This document shows positions 1-8,074 of a DNA stretch of 64,000 nt, piece after piece. The DNA comes from Ahrensia sp. Its GTDB lineage: Bacteria > Pseudomonadota > Alphaproteobacteria > Rhizobiales > Rhizobiaceae. Every line of letters starts with the position of its first letter. Position 1 is the first letter of the stretch. The stretch spans positions 124,001 to 188,000 of the forward strand of contig JAPPOQ010000009.1 of assembly GCA_028817895.1 (NCBI GenBank). Direction: 5' to 3'. The notes beneath the pieces are model-generated. The model had not been told where the DNA came from, searched no databases, and saw only the letters and a program-made list of their open reading frames with translations. The position numbers and the translations under genes are program-made.

Positions 1-690
1 GGCGTTGGCCGGGTTGTGCAGGCGACTTGTGAGGCCATGAACCGCGCAGGTATCACCGATCCTTTTGACGTCAACCGGGTGCGTGATCAAGGTGTCATTG
101 ATCTGCCGACAATCCAGAAAAAGCTCAATCTTCACTACTCACTGAGCCTTGACCTCTTCGGGCAGGAAGTATCCACCAATGCGGCCAATGCCTTCAACGC
201 GGGCATTAAGGGACGTTACATGGAGCAGCGGATCGACGATGATCACGAGTTGAGCAACGACACCTATGTTGTACGTAATGTGGTCGATGGCAAAATTGTT
301 GCCGAAGAAGTGCCTGCTCTGACTGCGATCAACATGCGTCTGCGCGATGACTACATTCGCGATGCATCCGGCGGCATTGGTCGTTGGAACAAGATCATTG
401 AGAAGGCTGGAGTCGACTTCAAACTGGTGCTGCCTCACGAAGCGTTCCACCGCCAGATTGGTGTATTTTCGGCGATCAAGGCCAATCCGGATGGTGACAT
501 CCTTTCGAATGCAGACTGGGAGGCTAACGCCGGCAAGTGGCTTCCCACTAAGGAAGATGGTGAGTACATCCAGTCGCTTATGGTGCCTTGTTACGAACCA
601 GGTAAATACGCCCGTTGGATCGCACCACCTAAAGTCGGAATCGACAACAAGCCGGGCGATTTCGAGTACGTCAAACTTCATATGGCATGA
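1..690 (+). CDS. boxB: Benzoyl-CoA 2,3-epoxidase subunit B, C-terminal part (partial)
   Basis: Cut by the left window edge; the frame is open from base 1 and gives 229 residues, about half of the usual length (about 475 aa). BoxB is the di-iron oxygenase that epoxidises benzoyl-CoA with O2 and electrons from BoxA in aerobic CoA-dependent benzoate degradation. The visible part matches the conserved C-terminal half, with segments such as NAFNAGIKGRYMEQ, LPHEAFHRQIGVF and an ending in FEYVKLHMA. boxA lies downstream on the same strand, which supports the call. The N-terminal iron-ligand region is outside the window. Family assignment is confident. Confidence 0.93.
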   Translation, partial: GVGRVVQATCEAMNRAGITDPFDVNRVRDQGVIDLPTIQKKLNLHYSLSLDLFGQEVSTNAANAFNAGIKGRYMEQRIDDDHELSNDTYVVRNVVDGKIVAEEVPALTAINMRLRDDYIRDASGGIGRWNKIIEKAGVDFKLVLPHEAFHRQIGVFSAIKANPDGDILSNADWEANAGKWLPTKEDGEYIQSLMVPCYEPGKYARWIAPPKVGIDNKPGDFEYVKLHMA

Positions 691-699
691 TCTGAAAAT

Positions 700-723
700 G
701 GGAAGGCCCCCAGCGGCCTTCCC
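700..723 (+). other. Hairpin between boxB and the next gene
   Basis: Perfect 9-bp arms GGGAAGGCC (700-708) and GGCCTTCCC (715-723) with a 6-base loop start 9 bases after the boxB stop. No T-run follows, so it looks more like an mRNA-stabilising or attenuating hairpin inside the box operon than a full terminator. Confidence 0.5.
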
Positions 724-747
724 GCGCTAATGTTTGGGAGGCAAACG

Positions 748-912
748 ATGATTATTGAGCGCACAGTCATAGTGCCAAATTCACCAATCCCGGTCGCGAA
801 ACTCCGTAAACGCTGCATGGATTGCGAAAACTGCACAGGGATTTGCTCAGACGTGATCCAGATGGGGCTTTTGCCGGAGATCCTCGACGGCCAAAAGGAG
901 GTACGGTTGTGA
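748..912 (+). CDS. Small Cys-rich protein between boxB and boxA
   Basis: A 54-aa frame with ATG at 748, 7 bases after GGGAGG; an upstream ATG at 730 has no such site. Its TGA overlaps the boxA GTG start (GTGA), suggesting translational coupling. Four cysteines are packed as C-x2-C-x2-C-x3-C in RCMDCENCTGICSDV, followed by a short hydrophobic segment and a charged end. The spacing could hold a metal or Fe-S centre, but I recognise no family. Its place between the oxygenase and reductase genes suggests a role linked to BoxA/BoxB. That is inference; it could also be a leader-type ORF that couples translation. Confidence 0.6.
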   Translation: MIIERTVIVPNSPIPVAKLRKRCMDCENCTGICSDVIQMGLLPEILDGQKEVRL

Positions 913-2102
913 GCGAACCCCTCAAGCAACATCTGATCGATCCCGAAATCTGCATACGCTGCTACACTTGCGAAATGACCTGTCCGGTTGGCGCAATTGA
1001 GCATGATGACAACAACGTCGTCGTCAAAGCTGAATCTTGCAACTTCTGCATGGATTGTATCCCGGTCTGCCCGACCGGCTCCATTGATGAATGGCGCGTT
1101 GTTGAAGCGCCCTATTCGCTCGAAGAACAATACAGTTGGATGGAGCTGCCGGAGCAAGGCGAGATCGGTCAGGCTGAGGTTGCGGAAGCCGGCGAGAAAG
1201 ACGGAGAAGATCCGATTGCAGCCTTGCTGGCAGAGGCACATGCAGGGGCGGGCGGCAAGGCCACGGCCCCGGCGACAGCCTCCAAGCCGTCGGTGAACCT
1301 CTACAATCTCGGAAACCCGGTAGAGGCCGTCGTGCAAGGAAACTATCGGCTGACTTCGAAGGGTTCGGACGCAGATGTGCGCCACATCATCCTGGACTTT
1401 CAAGGAAAACCATTTCCTTTCCTCGAAGGGCAGTCGTTAGGCATCATTGCGCCCGGCACCGATGCCGACGGCAAGGCACATCTGCCACGTCTCTACTCGG
1501 TATCCAGCCCACGCGACGGGGAACGCCCCGGATATCACAATGTTTCTTTGACCGTGAAGCGTGAAGAAGGAGGGGTTTGCTCCAACTACGTTTGTGATTT
1601 GGAAAAGGGTGACAAGGTCAATGTGACGGGACCTTTCGGGGCGACCTTCCTGTTGCCATCTGACCCCGATGCACGCCTGTTGATGATCTGCACTGGGACC
1701 GGTTCGGCGCCGATGCGTTCGTTTACAATGGCTCGTCAGCGCACTGTCGGAAAGAAGAACGGCGGCATGGTCATGTTCTTTGGCGCGAGAACACCAGACA
1801 GTCTGCCTTTCTTTGGTCCCCTCAACAAGATCCCTTCTTCGCTTCTGCAGAAACATCTCGTATTCAGCCGGATGCCCGGCCAAGACAAGGAATATGTACA
1901 GGACCGCATGCGTGTCGAAGAAGACATTGTCGCGGAAATGCTAGGGAACCCTAAAACGCATATCTACATTTGCGGCCTGAAAGAGATGGAGGAAGGCGTC
2001 GAAAAGGCCTTCACCAATATCTCTGAATCAATCGGTCAGCAGTGGCGCAATCTTCGTGATGTGATGCGCGAAGAGGGTCGCTACCACGTCGAGACCTACT
2101 GA
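909..2102 (+). CDS. boxA: Benzoyl-CoA 2,3-epoxidase reductase subunit BoxA
   Basis: 397 aa from GTG 909, placed by AAGGAGG 5-10 bases upstream and by the N-terminus MSEPLKQHLIDPEIC. Two ferredoxin-type [4Fe-4S] motifs follow: C15/C18/C21/C25 (CIRCYTCEMTC) and C44/C47/C50/C54 (CNFCMDCIPVC). After a variable linker comes a ferredoxin-NADP reductase-like FAD/NADPH part with RLYSVSSP, GGVCSNYVCD, CTGTGSAPMRS and a C-terminal YHVETY. BoxA passes electrons from NADPH to BoxB. It sits between the small Cys-rich ORF, which it overlaps, and a thioesterase 1 base downstream, so it is mid-operon. Confidence 0.95.
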   Translation: MSEPLKQHLIDPEICIRCYTCEMTCPVGAIEHDDNNVVVKAESCNFCMDCIPVCPTGSIDEWRVVEAPYSLEEQYSWMELPEQGEIGQAEVAEAGEKDGEDPIAALLAEAHAGAGGKATAPATASKPSVNLYNLGNPVEAVVQGNYRLTSKGSDADVRHIILDFQGKPFPFLEGQSLGIIAPGTDADGKAHLPRLYSVSSPRDGERPGYHNVSLTVKREEGGVCSNYVCDLEKGDKVNVTGPFGATFLLPSDPDARLLMICTGTGSAPMRSFTMARQRTVGKKNGGMVMFFGARTPDSLPFFGPLNKIPSSLLQKHLVFSRMPGQDKEYVQDRMRVEEDIVAEMLGNPKTHIYICGLKEMEEGVEKAFTNISESIGQQWRNLRDVMREEGRYHVETY

Positions 2103-2103
2103 T

Positions 2104-2559
2104 ATGGAGGACCGGCCAGACTCGGCCCATGAGCACAAAATCAATGTGACATGGGGCGACTGCGATCCGGCCAAGATCGTCTACACCGCGCGTTTGCCCT
2201 GGTTTGCATTGGATGCGATCAATGGGTGGTGGGAAGCGCATCTGGATGGCGATGGCTGGTTCCAAATGGAACTGGACCGCAACTTGGGAACGCCATTTGT
2301 GAGACTGGAGATGGATTTTCGCCAGCCGGTCACACCCCGCCATATTTTGCACTGCCATGTTTGGCCGGAAAAGCTTGGCGAAACATCCATCATCTTCCGC
2401 GTGGACGCCGAGCAGGATGGTAAATTGTGCTTTTCCACCCGCACGGTCAGCGTGTTCACGATTGCCGATCAGCTTGCGAAACGGAAACCTCCTCAGGAAT
2501 TCCGAGAAATCGTCGAACGGGCGCTGCCAAAACGCTTGGCAGCAACTCCGATGGCATAG
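2104..2559 (+). CDS. Hot-dog acyl-CoA thioesterase (4-hydroxybenzoyl-CoA thioesterase-like)
   Basis: 151 aa, starting one base after the boxA stop. The N-terminal WGDCDPAKIVY segment is the signature of the 4-hydroxybenzoyl-CoA thioesterase/YbgC hot-dog family, where the Asp of this motif is catalytic. Length is normal for the fold. In box operons such enzymes probably release CoA from benzoyl-CoA or other aromatic CoA esters that accumulate, a safety valve for the CoA pool. The substrate is inferred from context only. Confidence 0.85.
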   Translation: MEDRPDSAHEHKINVTWGDCDPAKIVYTARLPWFALDAINGWWEAHLDGDGWFQMELDRNLGTPFVRLEMDFRQPVTPRHILHCHVWPEKLGETSIIFRVDAEQDGKLCFSTRTVSVFTIADQLAKRKPPQEFREIVERALPKRLAATPMA

Positions 2560-2590
2560 CGTAGCTGCGCCCGACGCGAAGGAGAAGTTC

Positions 2591-3514
2591 ATGCTGGAGA
2601 TTGCGGGAAAGACCGACCAGGCCGCAATTGACGACACCGATGCTGGAGTGTCGATTGCCTTGTTAATCCAACATGTTGGAAATCGCGTGCGCAAGACCCG
2701 AAAATCGTTGGGAATGTCTCGCCGTGAATTATCTGAACGATCGGGCGTATCGCCGCGCTACCTCGCAAAACTGGAAGGTGGTGACGGCAATATCTCCATT
2801 GGCTTACTCAAGAAAGTTGCACTTGCGCTTAAAACACCAATCGAATTTTTCTTGATTGATGAAGATCCGCAAGGAAATGAACTTCGGCAAATTGCCCAAT
2901 TGTATCGGCAAGCCGATGCAGTGACACGTGCGAGAGTTTTGAACGTGCTCGATCCGGAACAGTTGCGTGTGCAAAAGGCTGAACGGATTTGTCTTGTGGG
3001 ACTCCGGGGTGCCGGAAAATCCACGTTGGGAGCACTGATGAGCGAACAGTTCGATGCACCTTTTATTGAACTGAACCGCGAGATTGAGGCAAACGCCGGA
3101 ATGCCTGTCGGCGAGATTATGGCGCTGTATGGTCAGGAAGGTTATCGCCAGCTCGAAGCAGACAGTCTGAACAACATCGTTGAAAAATGGGACCGGGCAA
3201 TTGTGGCAGCCGCCGGTGGAGTCGTGGCAGATCAAGACACGTTTTATCATTTGCTATCACGTTTTCACACAGTATGGCTGAAAGCTTCCGATGGCGAACA
3301 CATGGATCGAGTCCGCGCCCAAGGAGATGTTCGCCCCATGAAGGGCAATCCAATGGCTTTGGTTCAGCTTCGCGAAATTCTGAAAGCGCGCGAAGCTTAC
3401 TACGCCCAGTCGGACTACGTCCTGGACACAAGCGGCAAGTCGCTCGACGCCAGTCAGTCGGAATTATCCGGTCTGATCCGCTCCAATGAAATTATCAGAC
3501 CTGTTTCGAAGTAA
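2591..3514 (+). CDS. boxR: BoxR/BzdR-type regulator: XRE HTH plus shikimate-kinase-like domain
   Basis: 307 aa from ATG 2591, with GAAGGAG upstream; the frame stays open further 5' but overlaps the thioesterase. Residues about 25-85 form an XRE helix-turn-helix (MSRRELSERSGVSPRYLAKLE). From about 130 to the end it resembles shikimate kinase, with P-loop GLRGAGKST (137-145). In BzdR and BoxR of Azoarcus this architecture senses benzoyl-CoA through the kinase-like domain and relieves repression of the benzoate genes. It is probably the local repressor of boxB/boxA and neighbours. I did not identify its operator. Confidence 0.92.
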   Translation: MLEIAGKTDQAAIDDTDAGVSIALLIQHVGNRVRKTRKSLGMSRRELSERSGVSPRYLAKLEGGDGNISIGLLKKVALALKTPIEFFLIDEDPQGNELRQIAQLYRQADAVTRARVLNVLDPEQLRVQKAERICLVGLRGAGKSTLGALMSEQFDAPFIELNREIEANAGMPVGEIMALYGQEGYRQLEADSLNNIVEKWDRAIVAAAGGVVADQDTFYHLLSRFHTVWLKASDGEHMDRVRAQGDVRPMKGNPMALVQLREILKAREAYYAQSDYVLDTSGKSLDASQSELSGLIRSNEIIRPVSK

Positions 3515-3548
3515 CACGGAACTGCCCATTTTGCTTAGGAGAGTAACT

Positions 3549-5615
3549 ATGAGCGTGACGACACGCCGTGAAGACAACGTAGGTTATGTTGAAATCAACA
3601 ATCCGCCGGTCAATGCCATAGGTTTGTCCGTACGCCAGGGTCTTCTGGATGCTGTCACATGGGCCGAAAAAGAGATGCTGGATCGTGTCATTGTGTCAGG
3701 AGCTGGCCGGATCTTCGCAGCGGGAGCCGATGCAAAGGAATTCGATCAGGCACCGATGAAACCGCACTTGTCCGATGTTCTCAATGCTATCGACGAGAGT
3801 TTCGTGCCATGGATAGCGGCAATAAACGGCGTGGCACTTGGCGGGGGTGCTGAAATTGCCATAGCGTGCCGGATGAGGATTATGGCACCGGGCGCTCAAA
3901 TTGGTCTACCCGAGGTTACGCTCGGGGTGATCCCCGGCGCCGGAGGCACGCAGCGCCTGCCGCGCCAGGTCGGTCTGAGAAAAGCGCTCGATATGATCAC
4001 TGGTGGCAAACCCCTTGCAGCGCTGGCCGCATTTGAAGCCGGGCTTGTTCACGACGTTGATGAGAACCCCGTCGAAGCTGCGTTCATGGTCAATACCGAA
4101 GAGCTTGGATGCATTGTCCCAACGTGGGAATTGCCGGCGCCAGAGGCAGACGCAGCCGCCTTTGCGGCCGCCCGCGAGCGGGCCGAAACCAAAATGGCTG
4201 GGCAGATCGCACCGTTACGCGCGATCGACGTTATTGAAGAGGGGCTTGCGCGGCCATTTCATGAAGCTTTGCCCATCGAACGCGCGGCCTTCCTAGAGTT
4301 GAGAGAGGGAGAACAGGCGAAAGCTCTGCGCCACATATTCTTTGCGGAACGCGCTGCAAAAGCTCCCGATAGTTTAACCGAGCTACCGCGCGAATTGGAG
4401 CAGATTGCGGTCGTAGGCGGCGGAACGATGGGTGCTGGGATTGCTTACGCCTTGCTCAACGCCGGGTTGTCCGTAACGTTGCTCGAGACCGATGCTGACG
4501 GCGTGGCCCGTGCCGAGAGCAACATCGACAAGATCATCAACGCCAGCACGGAGCGTGGTCTAATCGATGCCAATAGAGCACAGGATCACCGCAAACGCCT
4601 CATCTTGACCGATGACTATTCAATGGCGAGCCAGGCCACTTTGGCTGTCGAGGCCGCGTTTGAATCCATGGAGGTCAAGCGGGAGGTTTTTACCAAATTG
4701 GCTGCGGCTCTACCCGACGACGCCATTCTTGCTACCAACACATCCTATCTCGACGTGAACGAGATTGCCGCGTCAGTGACCAATCCATCCCGTGTTGTGG
4801 GCCTGCACTTTTTTGCCCCGGCCCATATCATGAAACTCTTGGAGATCGTCAACGCCGACGCGACAGGAGACGCGGCGCTGGCAACCGGGTTTGCCCTGGC
4901 AAAGCGCCTGCGGAAAATCCCGGTTCTCGCGGGTGTGTGCGATGGCTTCATCGGCAATCGCATACTGGCACGGTATCGCGAGGCTGCCGACACGGTCTTT
5001 ATGGATGGCTCGACACCCTGGGAGGTCGATGAAGCAATGGTCGAATTCGGCTATGCTATGGGCCCCTACGAGGCGCAGGATCTGTCGGGACTGGATATTG
5101 CCCACGCAAACCGCCGACGCCAAGATGCCACCCGCGATCCCAACCGGCGCTATGTACGGATTGCAGACCGTCTCGTCGAACTCGGTAAGCTGGGCAAGAA
5201 AACCGGGGCAGGGTGGTATCGGTACCCCGGTGGTGGCGGCAAGGTCGAAGATCCAATCGTTGCCGATCTCGCAATCGAAGAGTCCCACTTTGAAGGCCGC
5301 ACGCGGACGGACTATTCATCAGATGAGATCCGGCAGAGACTCCTTCTGGCCATGATCAACGAAGCGGCTGACATTCTTGACGAGGGCATCGCCGCATCTG
5401 CGCATGATATCGACCTGGTATCGGTGTTCGGATACGGGTTTCCGCGTTGGCGCGGGGGATTGATGCACCATGCGGACACCATCGGAGCCGAGGCGATCGT
5501 AGCCCAGCTGAATGAGTTGGCAAAGGAGGATCCGATAGCCTGGAAGATCTCGCCCTTGTTGCAGCGGTGTGCCGAATTGGGAACCCCAATCGCGGAAGCA
5601 AGGCCGTCCTCATGA
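3549..5615 (+). CDS. Fused enoyl-CoA hydratase / 3-hydroxyacyl-CoA dehydrogenase
   Basis: 688 aa from ATG 3549, chosen for TAGGAG 8 bases upstream; an earlier start at 3486 would run into boxR. The N-terminal third is a crotonase domain ([33 protein letters not shown] oxyanion-hole region, [14 protein letters not shown]). It is followed by a Rossmann 3-hydroxyacyl-CoA dehydrogenase domain ([47 protein letters not shown]) and the C-terminal dehydrogenase dimer domains. The layout is FadB/FadJ-like. Here it would carry out beta-oxidation steps on the dehydroadipyl-CoA formed after BoxC and semialdehyde oxidation. Confidence 0.93.
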   Translation: MSVTTRREDNVGYVEINNPPVNAIGLSVRQGLLDAVTWAEKEMLDRVIVSGAGRIFAAGADAKEFDQAPMKPHLSDVLNAIDESFVPWIAAINGVALGGGAEIAIACRMRIMAPGAQIGLPEVTLGVIPGAGGTQRLPRQVGLRKALDMITGGKPLAALAAFEAGLVHDVDENPVEAAFMVNTEELGCIVPTWELPAPEADAAAFAAARERAETKMAGQIAPLRAIDVIEEGLARPFHEALPIERAAFLELREGEQAKALRHIFFAERAAKAPDSLTELPRELEQIAVVGGGTMGAGIAYALLNAGLSVTLLETDADGVARAESNIDKIINASTERGLIDANRAQDHRKRLILTDDYSMASQATLAVEAAFESMEVKREVFTKLAAALPDDAILATNTSYLDVNEIAASVTNPSRVVGLHFFAPAHIMKLLEIVNADATGDAALATGFALAKRLRKIPVLAGVCDGFIGNRILARYREAADTVFMDGSTPWEVDEAMVEFGYAMGPYEAQDLSGLDIAHANRRRQDATRDPNRRYVRIADRLVELGKLGKKTGAGWYRYPGGGGKVEDPIVADLAIEESHFEGRTRTDYSSDEIRQRLLLAMINEAADILDEGIAASAHDIDLVSVFGYGFPRWRGGLMHHADTIGAEAIVAQLNELAKEDPIAWKISPLLQRCAELGTPIAEARPSS

Positions 5616-6625
5616 AATACAGGTTGTTGGGCTATTCCGGCCTTCGGGTTTCGGACATTGCATTTGGAACGCTGAACTTCGGTGAGACAAAGGATTGGGG
5701 CGTAGATCGCAATGAAGCCCACGAAATCCTTGTGACTTACGCGGATCATGGTGGCACGCTGATTGACACTGCTCCAAACTATGCCGGGGGTGCGGCCGAG
5801 ACGATTGTAGGGGAATTCATCGCCGATCAGCGCGAGCGTTTTGTCATTTCGACCAAGTACACCGCATCACCTGATCCGCACGTTCTGGCCGGGGGAAACA
5901 GCGCTCGTACAATGGTGAATTCGGTCGACGCCTCTCTAACGCGGCTGGGAACCGACTACATCGATCTTCTCTGGCTTCATTTTTGGGACGGAACAACGCC
6001 ACTGGACGAGATACTGAAGGCGTTCGAACACCTCATTTCTGCTGGCAAGGTCCGTTATTTCGGGTTTTCTGATGTGCCTGCGTGGCTGGTAAGCCGAGCA
6101 GTCACACTTTCCGAGCTTCGCGGCTGGGCGAGACCGATCGCGGTACAAGTCGAGTACTCGCTTGTCGCGAGAGACGCCGAACGAGAGATCCTGCCAATGG
6201 CAGCCGCCCTTGACCTGGGGGTTGTGGGGTGGGGTGCCATGGCTGCGGGTGCCCTCAGTGGCGGAAGCTCTCCCAAAAGAAGGCCGTCTGAAAAGATCCC
6301 GGATCAGATTCAAAAAGCAGTGGAGAGCCTGTCACTCATCGCTCAGGATGTCGGACATTCTCTGCCCGAGCTTGCCTTGCGTTGGCTGATGGGCAGAGGG
6401 CTGGACAGCGGTGTAATTCCTTTGATTGGCGCCCGGACTGCGAGCCAGTTGCGCGAAACGCTTGCAGCAGGAGCGGGTGAATTGGACCGGGACGTCTTGG
6501 AAAGAATTGCACGCGAAACTGCGCCAATACTCGGATTTCCCCATGACCTGATTGCATCGCCGTATCTGCGACGGTTTGCATTTGGGAATGACAACGAAAT
6601 CAGGCCCTTTAGAGCCCGTTCATAG
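5612..6625 (+). CDS. Aldo/keto reductase
   Basis: 337 aa; ATG 5612 overlaps the upstream stop (ATGA), so the two are coupled. It has the standard (beta/alpha)8 aldo/keto reductase motifs: IDTAPNYAGG (catalytic Asp and Tyr), STKYTAS (Lys), LLWLHFWD (His), and a C-terminal NADPH-binding stretch with GARTASQLRE. It is the last gene of the box run. An NADPH-dependent reduction of an aldehyde or ketone is certain only at family level; action on a semialdehyde of the benzoate route is a guess from context. Confidence 0.88.
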   Translation: MKYRLLGYSGLRVSDIAFGTLNFGETKDWGVDRNEAHEILVTYADHGGTLIDTAPNYAGGAAETIVGEFIADQRERFVISTKYTASPDPHVLAGGNSARTMVNSVDASLTRLGTDYIDLLWLHFWDGTTPLDEILKAFEHLISAGKVRYFGFSDVPAWLVSRAVTLSELRGWARPIAVQVEYSLVARDAEREILPMAAALDLGVVGWGAMAAGALSGGSSPKRRPSEKIPDQIQKAVESLSLIAQDVGHSLPELALRWLMGRGLDSGVIPLIGARTASQLRETLAAGAGELDRDVLERIARETAPILGFPHDLIASPYLRRFAFGNDNEIRPFRARS

Positions 6626-6634
6626 ATTCCAATC

Positions 6635-6871
6635 TCAATCGGCTACCAGTTGCGGCAGTAGTCGGGGGGCCGCGTCCAGTTTGACGCTTTCAGCTTGTAG
6701 CTTCTTGCACGCTTTGTGCTCCTTGCACGCAGCACATTGCAGAACGGCGGTCCTGTAAATGGCGGCTTCTGTTACAGGGTCTAGCGAAACGGTGCCGGGC
6801 ACGTCGGCACCAAGACGCTCTGCCATTCCTTGTGTGAGCGCACAACTTTCGTCAATTTTCCGGAAAAACAT
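6635..6871 (-). CDS. DUF6455-family small protein
   Basis: 78 aa from ATG at 6871 (RBS-like TTGGAGA upstream); a longer version from 6910 is possible. The pattern LGADVPGTVSLDP followed by LQCAACKEHKACKKLQAE matches DUF6455, small alphaproteobacterial proteins with C-x2-C-x5-C near the C-terminus that may bind a metal. No function is known to me. It is convergent with the aldo/keto reductase gene (9-bp gap) and codirectional with the AEC transporter gene. Confidence 0.7.
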   Translation of the reverse strand: MFFRKIDESCALTQGMAERLGADVPGTVSLDPVTEAAIYRTAVLQCAACKEHKACKKLQAESVKLDAAPRLLPQLVAD

Positions 6872-6958
6872 AGGCTTTCTCCAATCCATCCATGGAACCA
6901 ACCTAGGCACAATTTAGTAAGTGCGCTTTGATTCAGGTCAACAAATCGGCGGTCTTCA

Positions 6959-7879
6959 TCAGAAGAGAAGCCCGAGCAGAACCGTAAAGCTCACCGCCCC
7001 GAGGACTGTCGAAAGAACAATGGCCGAAGCCGCCACCTCGTCCACGTCATGCCGTGCCGCGAATACCACATAGCTCAAGAACAAAGGCATGGATGCAAAA
7101 AGTAAGGCTTCGCGAACCACGGCATCATCCCATCCAAAGACCACAATGAATCCTGCGCCAACACAGAGCGGGTGAATAATGAGTTTGGCGAAGGTAATGG
7201 CAGCCACTCGCGGTCCTGTTCTAGAAATCCGAAACTGAAGCAGCGTGCCGCCAATGACAAACAAGGCGATAAACGGAGCTGCGACGACGATGGAACCGAC
7301 AACTTGCTGAAGCCAAGTCGGCAAGCTGAGCCCCGATCCAAGGAACAAGAAGCCAAAAATCAGTCCCAGAGAGACTGGGTTCAACACCAATGCACGCAGG
7401 ATCAGATAGAGACCCTTTTCCTCTTCATTTGAGAAACCTTGAGCCAGGCAGGTGATCACTGGAAAGACGATCGCGATCTCACCGAACACGACCCAAGAGA
7501 AGATTTCGGCGGCGCGTTCAGGCAGGATCATACTGGCGACCGGAAACCCGAGGAACACGCTGTTCGCGGCACCTGCACCCATGGCGAGGATGATACTTTG
7601 CGATTGCAGGCCACCTAGCCCGACGCGCAGCACCGCCCATAACAAGAATGAAGCAAGAAGCGACGATACTCCGTACACCATTGCGTTTGTCCAGGAAAAC
7701 GTCGCGAGGGAACCCCCGTTGATGACGGCAGAGAAGAGCAGGACCGGTATGCAGACATTCATCACAAATCGGTTGAGAACAGGCAAACCGTCGGGCGGGA
7801 ACCAAAGCTGACGAACAAATAGTGCGCCCATCCCGATCATCGTGAAGATCGGAAGCATTAGGGAAACGATTTCAATCAT
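6959..7879 (-). CDS. AEC-family (auxin efflux carrier/malonate-type) transporter
   Basis: 306 aa, very hydrophobic, with about ten predicted membrane segments in two halves as in the AEC family (N-terminal LMLPIFTMIGMGALFV, mid part LGFPVASMILPERAAEIFSWVVFGE). AEC proteins are secondary carriers of organic anions such as malonate, malate or auxin. Location beside aromatic-acid genes suggests transport of a carboxylate substrate or product, but the substrate cannot be read from the sequence. It is divergent from the monooxygenase gene across a 195-bp intergenic region. Confidence 0.85.
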   Translation of the reverse strand: MIEIVSLMLPIFTMIGMGALFVRQLWFPPDGLPVLNRFVMNVCIPVLLFSAVINGGSLATFSWTNAMVYGVSSLLASFLLWAVLRVGLGGLQSQSIILAMGAGAANSVFLGFPVASMILPERAAEIFSWVVFGEIAIVFPVITCLAQGFSNEEEKGLYLILRALVLNPVSLGLIFGFLFLGSGLSLPTWLQQVVGSIVVAAPFIALFVIGGTLLQFRISRTGPRVAAITFAKLIIHPLCVGAGFIVVFGWDDAVVREALLFASMPLFLSYVVFAARHDVDEVAASAIVLSTVLGAVSFTVLLGLLF

Positions 7880-8013
7880 CCGCTGCTGCCCGATCTAAAG
7901 CTCAGCGGCTCTGTGCACGTTCTGTTATCTTGTCCGGACTGCTTTTTTGCTCCCGTTGTAGTCCGTGGGCATTTGATAAAATCATAGACTAAAGAGAACA
8001 TTCCATAAGAGCG

Positions 8014-8044
8014 TTGACCGAGCATTTTAATAAGTATACATACT
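8014..8044 (+). promoter_or_regulatory. Probable promoter and small dyad upstream of the monooxygenase gene
   Basis: TTGACC (8014-8019) stands 17 bp before TACATA (8037-8042) or 15 bp before TATACA (8035-8040). The -10 area overlaps the symmetric AGTAT-AC-ATACT (8033-8044), a plausible operator for a local repressor. The monooxygenase ATG is 30 bases further on. Seen by eye only. Confidence 0.4.
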
Positions 8045-8074
8045 AACATCTGATTTCAAGGCCCGGAGCAAACG

